NCBI GenBank assembly: GCA_900546315.1
Contig: URCP01000025.1
Location: 1 to 29,665, forward strand
Reading direction: 5' to 3'
DNA: 29,665 nt
From: an uncultured Eubacteriales bacterium
Lineage (GTDB): Bacteria > Bacillota > Clostridia > Oscillospirales > CAG-272
The position numbers and the translations under genes are program-made. This document shows positions 16,064-23,303 of this stretch, piece by piece (the first letter of the stretch is position 1; each line of letters starts with the position of its first letter). The notes under the pieces were generated by a model. The model was not told where the DNA came from, did no database searches, and saw only the letters and a program-made list of their open reading frames with translations.

Positions 16064-16173
16064 AGGCATATCATAAGCGAAATCACAAATCCCAACCAAT
16101 GCTCCAAAGGATGTCTGTTTTTCCACGGATAAGGCTCCAGTTCGGATATGGCATCGTCCATTTTTATGACCAT
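16051..16173 (-). CDS. Unassigned small ORF starting inside repeat copy 2
   Basis: A 40-codon frame (MVIKMDDAISELEPYPWKNR..., stop at 16051) begins at an ATG within the 135-bp repeat, as the regulator does in copy 1, and overlaps the GH36 remnant on the other strand by 13 bp. I do not recognise it. It may be the truncated front of a gene that used the repeat as its leader, or chance. Confidence 0.25.
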   Translation of the reverse strand: MVIKMDDAISELEPYPWKNRHPLEHWLGFVISLMICLHAE

Positions 16174-16293
16174 GCCTTTCGTACAAACTTACAGTTTTGA
16201 GGCGGTTTTGAAAGACGGCTTGTCCGTCTTTCAAAATTCACGATCCCATGTCGTGAAAGCCTCAAAACTGTTTGATCTGAAAATTTATTTTCA
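16159..16293 (-). repeat. Copy 2 of the 135-bp structured repeat, inverted
   Basis: The minus strand of this unit matches copy 1 (5662-5796) with six substitutions and no gaps. The 13-bp hairpin, the outer stem and the terminal palindrome are unchanged. Three of the differences lie in or beside the loop of the small hairpin, which can still pair over 7 bp. It ends next to an IS256-like scrap. Confidence 0.92.
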
Positions 16294-16380
16294 GACTTTA
16301 ATCACATCCGGCGTACGAAGATATAAAATCTTCATAACAGCCATCTCACTCGGAAAAGCAGCGTTGTGATCTTTCTCCAT
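16291..16380 (-). pseudogene. Scrap resembling the C-terminal region of an IS256-type transposase
   Basis: A 29-codon frame, MEKDHNAAFPSEMAVMKILY followed by nine more residues, recalls the FP-x-x-x-A-x-x-K-x-x-Y-L segment near the end of IS256-family transposases. It runs directly into the border of repeat copy 2, whose first TGA is its stop. It is too short to be functional and the match is tentative. Confidence 0.35.
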
Positions 16381-16408
16381 TTAGTTGTTGCGCATGCCGG
16401 GCGCACCG

Positions 16409-16441
16409 AAAAAAGGCTGTCCACACGGGCGGACAGCCTTT
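16409..16441 (-). terminator. Intrinsic terminator of the zinc-ribbon membrane protein gene
   Basis: On the minus strand the stem aaggctgtcc (16431-16440) pairs with ggacagcctt (16413-16422) and is followed by a run of Ts (16409-16414). It begins 10 bp after the stop codon at 16451. Confidence 0.85.
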
Positions 16442-16450
16442 CGCGATTCA

Positions 16451-17059
16451 TTACTTTATAAGAGTGAACTTTCCGATGACAGGGAGCTGCTTTGCCTTGC
16501 CGTTCACCGCGTTGACGATACCGATAATGCTGAGGACGAGGAAGGCGAGACTTACAAGCCCGAGGAGCGAATTGATTATCGTCGCGAGGAACCCGAGACC
16601 TATGAGCGAGAACACCGTGCGGATGATCGTCTTGACGACCGCGCTGACAACGCCCCACGCGATCTCGGTTATCGCGAGGATGAGACCCTGATTCGTATGG
16701 AACTTCGCGTACTTCGATTTCTGTGCGCCGATGAGCGGGATGAGCACAAGCCACGAGAGATACGCGAGGACCGCCATGACCTTGTTCGACTCGATGTCCG
16801 CCTTGTCAAACTCGTCGGTCGTGTCGGCGGTGTCATTGAGCTTCTTCAGCTTATCGCCGATATCAGACGCGTTCGCTCCGGGAGCCGCCCCGATATTCGC
16901 GTTCTGGTTCTGATTCTGCGCCTGATCGTTTGTCTGTGTGTTCTCGGTCTTCTGAGCCTGTGCGCTCTCAGCGGCGGGCTGCTCCTGTTTTTCTCCGCAC
17001 TCGGGGCAGAACTTTGCTCCATCCTCAAGCTCGGCGCCGCACTTAATGCACTTTGACAT
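16451..17059 (-). CDS. Zinc-ribbon membrane protein (DUF4870/TIC20-like)
   Basis: 202 residues from the ATG at 17059, with GGAGG 7 nt upstream; an upstream in-frame ATG has no ribosome site. The N-terminus is a zinc ribbon (Cys4, 7, 18, 21 in CIKCGAEL...FCPECG). A Gln/Asn-rich linker (about 24-72) follows, then a membrane part of about four helices with FHTNQGLIL, typical of DUF4870-like proteins of unknown function. It stands alone with its own promoter and terminator. It may help sense or regulate something at the membrane, but no job can be assigned. Confidence 0.88.
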   Translation of the reverse strand: MSKCIKCGAELEDGAKFCPECGEKQEQPAAESAQAQKTENTQTNDQAQNQNQNANIGAAPGANASDIGDKLKKLNDTADTTDEFDKADIESNKVMAVLAYLSWLVLIPLIGAQKSKYAKFHTNQGLILAITEIAWGVVSAVVKTIIRTVFSLIGLGFLATIINSLLGLVSLAFLVLSIIGIVNAVNGKAKQLPVIGKFTLIK

Positions 17060-17121
17060 TAGGATTCCTCCGGTAAAAGTTATTTCGGCGCCGCAAACCG
17101 CGTCTGCCGATTTCATTTATT

Positions 17122-17151
17122 ATTATAACATATTAAGGTATATGTTGTCAA
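17122..17151 (-). promoter_or_regulatory. Promoter of the zinc-ribbon membrane protein gene
   Basis: On the minus strand: TTGACA (17146-17151), an 18-bp spacer and TATAAT (17122-17127), giving a leader of about 55 nt to 17059. Confidence 0.75.
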
Positions 17152-17220
17152 TATGACATATTACTGTTTTGGACATAAATCGATTTTTTTTGCATATATG
17201 GAAATCTGCGGCGTCAGGTA

Positions 17221-17249
17221 TTGATTTTTTGCCGGATTTATGGTAAAAT
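17221..17249 (+). promoter_or_regulatory. Promoter of the SWIM-domain gene
   Basis: TTGATT (17221-17226), a 17-bp spacer and TAAAAT (17244-17249), 22 bp before the gene's start at 17272, with GGAGGT between. The leader is very short. Confidence 0.65.
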
Positions 17250-17271
17250 GATATCAGATGGAGGTGTCGTG

Positions 17272-18534
17272 ATGTACGAGTGGGAAAACGCGTTCAACCA
17301 GACAATACTCGAGCGCGGCAAGAAATACGCGAACGGAAACCGTGTAAAAATAGTCAGCACGGACTATAAAACGACTTCCGCTGTGGTACGCGGAAGTCAG
17401 CAATACAATGTCAGTGTGCGTCTCACAAAGGCAGGCGGCTTTGCCGGCGGGTCATGCGACTGTCCTTACGCCATGGATCATCGCCGCTGCAAACATATGG
17501 CTGCTGTACTCTACAAATCGGAGCAGACGCGCGGATCGCTTGAGCGCGCCATGACAAGACTCGAAGCGCTGAACGCGGAGCCTGAAAACAACAGTTTTTT
17601 CCGCGAGCTGGACTACCTGCTTCTTGACTTTCTCCCTATCATGATCGACGGAGACGCGGAAAAGTTAGTCCTCGCGGTGCTCCGGACGGTGATATCAAGA
17701 CCGTGTATCACAGAAAATATGACTGCTGATATCAGACGCCTGTGTGTTGCCATACTTGTCCGTACCGCGCAGAAGAGCACGGCGAAATACAAGAGTATCC
17801 GTGATGAGCTGCTCTCGATGGCGTCGGAAGCGGATACACCGGAAGGCGTCGGTTTCATCCTCCGGACAGCTTTCTCCGCTCTTCCTGAGGAGAAGACATA
17901 CGACGCGTTCGCAGACACACTCATCAATAGAGTTCCGGATTCTCTGAATCCGATTGACGCGCTGGAAATACTCGGGCATCTCTACAAGCCGGAAATGGTA
18001 AAGAGAGCATATGAACGGCTCATGAATCACTGCCGTGAGACAGGCACCATTGATCAGCTTATAAAAGACATAAAAGACCAGTTATCTGATTCTTATTGGT
18101 TCAATTGCTCTCTTGCGCTCACCCTGAAAGAGTTTACGCCGAAGGATGAATGGCCGGAAGTATATGCTGAAATACTGTCAGCAGGAGATATGTGCTCAGA
18201 AAAATACGCGTTCATGTTTCTCGAAAATGACTACGACCGGCTGATGGACAGCATAGAACAGTACGACACGTACGGCTACAACTTTGAAAAATATGAAAAG
18301 GAGCTGAAAAAAGCCCTGCCCGAGCGCGCCCTCGTCTACCGCGTATCTATCGCGGAAAGAGCGCTTGCGACGGCAAAAAACAAGCGTGACTACAGAGAGG
18401 CGGTAAAACTCCTGAAAAAGTCGTCCTCCTACCCGGACGGAAAGGAGATGGTCGCCGCCGCGGCGAAGTTCTGGAGAGAAAACAATCCGAAAAAGATATC
18501 TCTGCTAGAGGCGCTTGACCGCGCGCGGCTCTGA
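17272..18534 (+). CDS. SWIM zinc-finger domain protein
   Basis: 420 residues from the ATG at 17272, preceded by GGAGGT. Near the N-terminus is a SWIM motif, CDCPYAMDHRRCKH (Cys62, 64, 73 and His75), which binds zinc and usually mediates DNA or protein contacts. The rest is mostly helical, with no enzymatic motif recognised. In many bacteria SWIM proteins accompany SNF2-type helicases, but no such gene is adjacent. Its own promoter is present, and no terminator is obvious after the stop before the methyltransferase promoter. Confidence 0.85.
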   Translation: MYEWENAFNQTILERGKKYANGNRVKIVSTDYKTTSAVVRGSQQYNVSVRLTKAGGFAGGSCDCPYAMDHRRCKHMAAVLYKSEQTRGSLERAMTRLEALNAEPENNSFFRELDYLLLDFLPIMIDGDAEKLVLAVLRTVISRPCITENMTADIRRLCVAILVRTAQKSTAKYKSIRDELLSMASEADTPEGVGFILRTAFSALPEEKTYDAFADTLINRVPDSLNPIDALEILGHLYKPEMVKRAYERLMNHCRETGTIDQLIKDIKDQLSDSYWFNCSLALTLKEFTPKDEWPEVYAEILSAGDMCSEKYAFMFLENDYDRLMDSIEQYDTYGYNFEKYEKELKKALPERALVYRVSIAERALATAKNKRDYREAVKLLKKSSSYPDGKEMVAAAAKFWRENNPKKISLLEALDRARL

Positions 18535-18559
18535 GAGCGGATTATTAACAAAAAAGCGC

Positions 18560-18588
18560 TTGATTTTTCTTCCGCTCAGGGATATACT
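18560..18588 (+). promoter_or_regulatory. Promoter of the methyltransferase gene
   Basis: TTGATT (18560-18565), a 17-bp spacer and TATACT (18583-18588). The leader of about 80 nt contains two small inverted repeats: gagag...ctctc around 18601-18624 and gttag...ctaac around 18643-18658, just before the GGAGG at 18662. Confidence 0.68.
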
Positions 18589-18675
18589 TTATATGTACAG
18601 AGAGAGCACACCATGTGGTCTCTCATTCTCTCAGACTATAGGTTAGTTGAAGCTAACTCATTGGAGGACACACAG

Positions 18676-19293
18676 ATGAATGATAAAGCGGAGAAAAAAT
18701 CCTTCTGGTCAAAATACGCCGGGATATACGACGGCTTCATGAAAAAAGACACGGGCTCGTACAGACGTATGTACGAGCTTATCCGCCCTGTCGTCGCGGA
18801 TAAAAACGTGCTCGAGCTCGCCTGCGGCACCGGGCTTATCTCAAAGAACATAGTGAGCGCGGCGGAAAGCGTCGAAGCGTGCGACTTCTCGCCGGAAATG
18901 ATCGCGATGGCGAAAAAGGACTGCCACTCCGCGAAGCTCCACTTCTCGGTGCAGGACATGACGGCGCTGCCATACACGTCCGGCAGCTTTGACGTTGTCA
19001 TCGCGGCGAACGTTCTGCATATTATCGACGACCCGGAGAAGGCCCTGAGTGAAATCTCCCGCGTTCTCGCGCCCGGCGGCATTCTGATAGCGCCGACCTT
19101 TACTCACGCGAAGATGGGACTCACCGGAAGACTGCGCGCCGGTTTAATGAAGCTCGCCGGGTTCCCGCTCAAGCACAAGTGGTCGCCGGAGAGCTACGCC
19201 GGATTCATAACATCACACGGGTGGACTATCACGAAAAAGACTGTCCTCCCCGCCTCATTCCAGCTCACATATATCGAGTGCCAGAAAGCGTGA
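18676..19293 (+). CDS. Class I SAM-dependent methyltransferase
   Basis: 205 residues from the ATG at 18676, which has GGAGG at a normal distance; an earlier in-frame ATG lies in the leader hairpin. It has the SAM-binding motif ELACGTG (47-53), the acidic CDFSPEM turn, QDMTALPY and VVIAANVLHII, then VLAPGGIL, all in Rossmann-methyltransferase order (type 11/25). The acceptor is not identifiable; similar proteins act on small molecules or phospholipid-like substrates. It is alone in its transcript, ended by the shared terminator at 19341. Confidence 0.87.
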   Translation: MNDKAEKKSFWSKYAGIYDGFMKKDTGSYRRMYELIRPVVADKNVLELACGTGLISKNIVSAAESVEACDFSPEMIAMAKKDCHSAKLHFSVQDMTALPYTSGSFDVVIAANVLHIIDDPEKALSEISRVLAPGGILIAPTFTHAKMGLTGRLRAGLMKLAGFPLKHKWSPESYAGFITSHGWTITKKTVLPASFQLTYIECQKA

Positions 19294-19340
19294 TATCCTT
19301 AATCCACAGGGGCGTCGGGATCCACGACACCCCGCATGAC

Positions 19341-19388
19341 AAAAAGCCCGCTGATTCAGCCGGAAAACGGCGAACAGCGGGCTTTTTT
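19341..19388. terminator. Bidirectional terminator between methyltransferase and YhaN-like gene
   Basis: A 13-bp stem, aaaaagcccgctg (19341-19353) with cagcgggcttttt (19375-19387), has T-runs on both strands and a small inner hairpin (19360-19370). It lies 47 bp after one stop codon and 20 bp after the other, so it serves two convergent genes. Confidence 0.88.
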
Positions 19389-19407
19389 AATTATACGCGA
19401 TATTGAC

Positions 19408-21582
19408 TTACAGCCGTATCTCGCGGAATCTTCCGACCCCGCGCATGACTCTGGCGTCGCGGTCGTTCGAGGTGAGAATTATACTCTGTTCCCTTGCCGC
19501 GGCGAGTGTCAGCAGCTTTGCCAATCGCTCGTCGTCGACCCTCGCGAAGCTCTCGTCGAATATCGTCGGCGGCGCGCACCTTCTGTAGAGCATTCCGATC
19601 AGCGCGAGCCTCAGCGCGAGGTACGCCGCGTCCTTTGTTCCGGCGCTCAGCAACGATATGCTCCGTGTTCCGGAATCGGTCAGCGCGGTCATGCCGAGGT
19701 CCCCGCCGACGCCTATCTCGGTGTACTTCCCGTCGGTTATGTGCGCCATCAGCTTCGCGGCGTCCGACGCGAGTCTCGGGGACACGCTCGTGCGGAGGTT
19801 TCCGCTCGCCTCTCCGAGCTTATCGAAGGCGAGGAGATACGCGTCGAGCTTTTCTCTCAGCGTTTCAAGCTCCGCTCTCGCCGCCTCCAGCCGGTCGCTG
19901 AGCTCAGACGAGTTCTCACCCTGTGGGAGTGCCGCCAGAGCCTTCTCGAGCTCCACAGCGTGTCTCTCGAGGCTCTGAGCACTCTTCGCGGTGAAGTCCG
20001 CCTCGCGGCGCACGGCGGAGATATTGTCACGATCCACATCGTCAAGCCCGACGGTCGGGTCGACCGCGGCGCGCAGCTCCTCCTCGTCATATCCGGCGAG
20101 CTGCTCGCGCATATTCCGGAGCAGCTCGAGTTGCTTCTCGTATTCCGCCCTCGTCGTCTCGGCGGCGAGACTACTCTCGCTCAGGGCTTCAAGACGCTCC
20201 TTCAACCGCTCGGGATCAGCGTTAGCTGTCTCCGGGAAGAGTCCGGCGGCATCTTTTTTCGCTTCCTCAAGACGGCGTCTCGCGTCGGCTATGGCGAACT
20301 CGTTCATTCTCCTCGAATCGCGGGCGGCGTTGCGCGCCGTCAGCCTCTCGTCGAGGTCGTCGAGGTCGTATTTCTCCTCGAGTTCCCTCGCGGCGGCGCG
20401 GCTTCTTCCCGCCGAGACGAACAGCGTCACGGCTATCGCGAGTATTATTCCGCCGCCGATCAGCGGCCACCTCGCCGCGTCAGAGCCGAGTATCAATGGT
20501 ATCACCCCGAGCGCCAGCACAACAAGCCCTATGATCACAAGCGTCACGCCGACACCCGTGTGAACCTTCGCGGACATCTTCTGTCCCCTGATCTCGCTCT
20601 CGACGCCGTCACGACCTCCGTCAGCCTCGTACCCGGCGAGAACCGGGTCGTCAATGGGTTCCGCCGCAGCATCGTTTCTCGCCTCGAGATCGGCGAGCTC
20701 GCGGCCGAGGAGCGCTATCCTCTCGGTCGCGGTCCTCAGTCTGCTCACCACACCGGCGTCCGGCGCGCCGGACTCGCTTATCTCACGCTCGAGCGCGTCG
20801 ACTTTTTTCTCAAGCGCGTGCATACGGTCGAACAGCTTCACGAGCGCGTTCGTCTCGTATTGCTTTATCTTTTTGGCGAGCAGCTCCGACTTTGCTCTCG
20901 CGGTCCTTTCGTTGCGTCTGAGATCCGCGAGCTGCGCTTCCTTCGTCAGGCGCTCCTTCGAGAGAGCGAGGGCTGTCTTCAGGCGTTCCTCAAGGTTTTC
21001 GCACTCGTTTTCGAGTTCGTATATCCTTCCGCCCTTGCCGTTTTTGTGCAGGAGCAGCGTTCTCGCGGCGTCGAGCTTTGCTATCGCCTTCTGGGTGTTG
21101 ACGTTCTCGTCGGCGGAGAAGAGCAGGTTCTCTATGCTCTCCGCGACCTTCGCGCCGCCCGTCTCCGCGCCGCCCGCCTGTCCGACGAACGCCGTCGCGG
21201 CGAACAGGTCTGAGTCAACGCCGAAGAACACCTCGCCCGGCACCTCGCCGACATGGCACGGCGTATTGTTATCAAGGTCAATTATCCGCGCGTCCTCGCG
21301 CCAAGCGGACTTCTCGCCCGCCTGGAACAGCGTCCGCTCTATCCTGTAGCGTTTGTTCCCTGTGTTCACGGTCATTGAGCCTTCTGCCCTGCCGGTCGTC
21401 CAGCTGACTGTGGTCTGGCGCTCCTTCGCGGGGACGCCGTAGAAGATGAAGCGGATGAACGCCGCTATCGTCGACTTTCCGCTCTCGTTCGCGCCCTCGA
21501 TCATGTTCACGCCCGGCGAGAGCTCTACGTCCGTGTTTTCGAGCTTTCCGAACGACCTTATCCTCAGATTTTCTATGTACAT
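19408..21582 (-). CDS. yhaN: YhaN-like SMC/Rad50-type ATPase with central membrane segments
   Basis: 724 residues. Walker A is GANESGKST (30-38); near the end are the ABC signature LLSAGTKDAAY and Walker B TIFDESFARVDD. Between them are long coiled coils broken by two hydrophobic helices (about residues 340-390, with a GVGVTLVIIGLVVLALGVI stretch), the layout of Bacillus YhaN-like proteins rather than soluble SbcC. It is predicted to be the ATPase partner of the YhaO-like nuclease upstream (11 bp apart, same strand) in DNA end processing at or near the membrane. GAGGTGA precedes the ATG. The symbol rests on architecture and gene pairing. Confidence 0.82.
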   Translation of the reverse strand: MYIENLRIRSFGKLENTDVELSPGVNMIEGANESGKSTIAAFIRFIFYGVPAKERQTTVSWTTGRAEGSMTVNTGNKRYRIERTLFQAGEKSAWREDARIIDLDNNTPCHVGEVPGEVFFGVDSDLFAATAFVGQAGGAETGGAKVAESIENLLFSADENVNTQKAIAKLDAARTLLLHKNGKGGRIYELENECENLEERLKTALALSKERLTKEAQLADLRRNERTARAKSELLAKKIKQYETNALVKLFDRMHALEKKVDALEREISESGAPDAGVVSRLRTATERIALLGRELADLEARNDAAAEPIDDPVLAGYEADGGRDGVESEIRGQKMSAKVHTGVGVTLVIIGLVVLALGVIPLILGSDAARWPLIGGGIILAIAVTLFVSAGRSRAAARELEEKYDLDDLDERLTARNAARDSRRMNEFAIADARRRLEEAKKDAAGLFPETANADPERLKERLEALSESSLAAETTRAEYEKQLELLRNMREQLAGYDEEELRAAVDPTVGLDDVDRDNISAVRREADFTAKSAQSLERHAVELEKALAALPQGENSSELSDRLEAARAELETLREKLDAYLLAFDKLGEASGNLRTSVSPRLASDAAKLMAHITDGKYTEIGVGGDLGMTALTDSGTRSISLLSAGTKDAAYLALRLALIGMLYRRCAPPTIFDESFARVDDERLAKLLTLAAAREQSIILTSNDRDARVMRGVGRFREIRL

Positions 21583-21593
21583 CGCGTCACCTC

Positions 21594-22724
21594 TCAGAAA
21601 TCGACCACGTCCGCCCCGGCGAGGGCGGCGAGACCGTACCTCAGCGCGGCGGCGGCGGTTTCTCTTTCATTCTCGTCCGGGCTTCCGAGCTTGTCCTTCA
21701 GTGATCTGTAGAAAGCGCCTCTTATCGTCGGGTCTCTCTCGAGAGTTCCGGCGTCGAGGAGCGGGAGCGTCCTGTCAACCGTGTCTATCAGGAACAGCCG
21801 CGGGAATCTCGCCTGAATGAAGCTCTTCGACACCGTCACCCCACTTGGGAGGCTTCCGGTCAGTATCAGTCTCAGCGCGGTGTCCTCGCCGTAGTGATTT
21901 CCGGCTATCATGGCTCCGATTTTTTCTGTTATCTCGGCGTTGTCCTCCGCTCCGGTCACGTCGAGGGTCTCCGACTCGTATACCCGCTTCGAGAAACGGA
22001 TGAATTTCGCGCCGAGCTTCGTCTCTCCGTTCTCTTTTTCGGCGGCGCCTATTACCGCGCCTTTCGCGCCGAGTTCGTCGAAGCCTCTCGACTCGAGACA
22101 GCCGCTGTACGCCGCCCATGTTCCGCCGTACTGCTTCACGCCGGAGAACTCGTGGATATGTCCGAGCGCGGCGTAGTCAAGCCCGCTCTTTTCGAGAGTC
22201 TCATAGCTTATCGGGCAGTAAACCGACCCGCTCTTTCCGAGGTCGCCGTGGGCGCAGAGGATGTTTATCCTCGTCCTGTCCTCCGGCTCGAAGCCGTCGA
22301 GCGGGCATTTTGTCATCTGTCCGGACGTGAACGCCCAGCCGTAGACTGTCGTGTTCTTGTCCGGGAATTCGAACGCCGACATCTCGTCCGTGTCGAAGAT
22401 GAACACGTTGTCCGGGAACTCCGCGCGGCGGTAGTAGCTCGTCCCGGTGAAGGGGTCGTGGTTTCCCGGCGCGATTATCACGCGGCAGTCGGGGAGGTTC
22501 GCGAACTCGCGCCGCATCAGCGCCACCGTGTCGCGGGAGGCGTAGTCCGAATCGAACAGGTCGCCCGGGAGAAACAGGAAATCTATCTTATTCATCCGCG
22601 CGTACATCGTCAGCGACGTGAACGCGGCGCGGAACTCCGCGCGTCTGACCTCAGCCTTATCGGGCGGGAGCGCGGAGAACGGGCTGTCAAGGTGCAGATC
22701 GGCGGCATGAAGAAATTTTATCAT
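21594..22724 (-). CDS. yhaO: YhaO-like SbcD/Mre11-family metallophosphoesterase
   Basis: 376 residues from the ATG at 22724, which has GGAGAG at good spacing; an ATG two codons earlier sits too close to it. All metal-binding motifs of the calcineurin-like nuclease fold are present in order: HAADLHLD, GDLFD, GNHD, AHGD and GHIHE. The C-terminal part is variable, as in YhaO. With the YhaN-like ATPase directly downstream it forms a presumed Mre11-Rad50-type pair for DNA repair. It has a strong promoter (22756-22784) close to the gene. Confidence 0.85.
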   Translation of the reverse strand: MIKFLHAADLHLDSPFSALPPDKAEVRRAEFRAAFTSLTMYARMNKIDFLFLPGDLFDSDYASRDTVALMRREFANLPDCRVIIAPGNHDPFTGTSYYRRAEFPDNVFIFDTDEMSAFEFPDKNTTVYGWAFTSGQMTKCPLDGFEPEDRTRINILCAHGDLGKSGSVYCPISYETLEKSGLDYAALGHIHEFSGVKQYGGTWAAYSGCLESRGFDELGAKGAVIGAAEKENGETKLGAKFIRFSKRVYESETLDVTGAEDNAEITEKIGAMIAGNHYGEDTALRLILTGSLPSGVTVSKSFIQARFPRLFLIDTVDRTLPLLDAGTLERDPTIRGAFYRSLKDKLGSPDENERETAAAALRYGLAALAGADVVDF

Positions 22725-22755
22725 ACTCATCTCTCCGAAAAAAATCATTTACTCT

Positions 22756-22784
22756 ATTATACCTTATTTCTCCGGATATTTCAA
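22756..22784 (-). promoter_or_regulatory. Promoter of the yhaO-yhaN unit
   Basis: On the minus strand: TTGAAA (22779-22784), a 17-bp spacer and TATAAT (22756-22761), 31 bp before the start at 22724. Confidence 0.8.
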
Positions 22785-22861
22785 GGCATATAATAAAAAT
22801 TAACTCCCGCGGCACGAATAATTTTCCGGTGAGAGCAAAATATAGATGTGAGGTGAAGCGG

Positions 22862-23254
22862 ATGTTTGAATATCTGATGGTCTTCCTGCTCGGGGGAGCG
22901 GGGTATTGTCTTATCGAGGTGCTTTGGCGGGGGTTCACACACTGGAGCATGGCTCTGGCGGGCGGGGGAGCGCTCGCGTTCATTTATCATATCGGCGCGC
23001 GGTATCCGGAGTCGGCGCTTTGGCAGAGGTGCGCGGCGGGGGGACTTATGATCACGCTCGTGGAGCTTATCGCGGGGTTTGTCGTGAACATACTGCTCGG
23101 GTGGGGCGTGTGGGACTACTCGGGACTGCCGCTCAACTTCATGGGGCAGATCTCGGCGCTGTACAGTGTGCTGTGGTTCCTCATCTGCGTACCGGCGGAC
23201 GCGATATGCCGCGGGGTCAGGAGAAAGTTCGGAAAACTTGAACTCAGGGGATGA
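22862..23254 (+). CDS. CmpB-like membrane protein (putative ABC transporter permease family)
   Basis: 130 residues from the ATG at 22862, preceded by GAGGTGA. There are about four hydrophobic helices and a WGVWDYSGLPLNFMGQIS loop that is typical of the small CmpB/DUF1113 membrane family, which is annotated as ABC permease without firm evidence. It stands alone and diverges from the yhaO-yhaN unit. No ATPase partner is nearby, so a transport role is unproven. Confidence 0.83.
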   Translation: MFEYLMVFLLGGAGYCLIEVLWRGFTHWSMALAGGGALAFIYHIGARYPESALWQRCAAGGLMITLVELIAGFVVNILLGWGVWDYSGLPLNFMGQISALYSVLWFLICVPADAICRGVRRKFGKLELRG

Positions 23255-23259
23255 AAGAT

Positions 23260-23285
23260 GCCCCCGCTCCTTGCGGAGCGGGGGC
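23260..23285. terminator. GC-rich hairpin between convergent CmpB-like and SLH genes
   Basis: An 11-bp perfect stem (23260-23270 with 23275-23285, loop ttgc) lies 5 bp after one stop and 18 bp before the other. Neither side has a good T-run; the minus strand reads atctttc. It probably terminates or stabilises the abundant SLH-protein transcript. Confidence 0.6.
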
Positions 23286-23303
23286 GGAGATCACAATGAG
23301 TGA

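Noticed and set aside
19336..21213. 625-residue open frame on the plus strand
   Set aside because: It lies wholly opposite the YhaN-like gene, which has Walker motifs and coiled coils. The plus frame is Arg/Glu-rich nonsense from GC-rich antisense.
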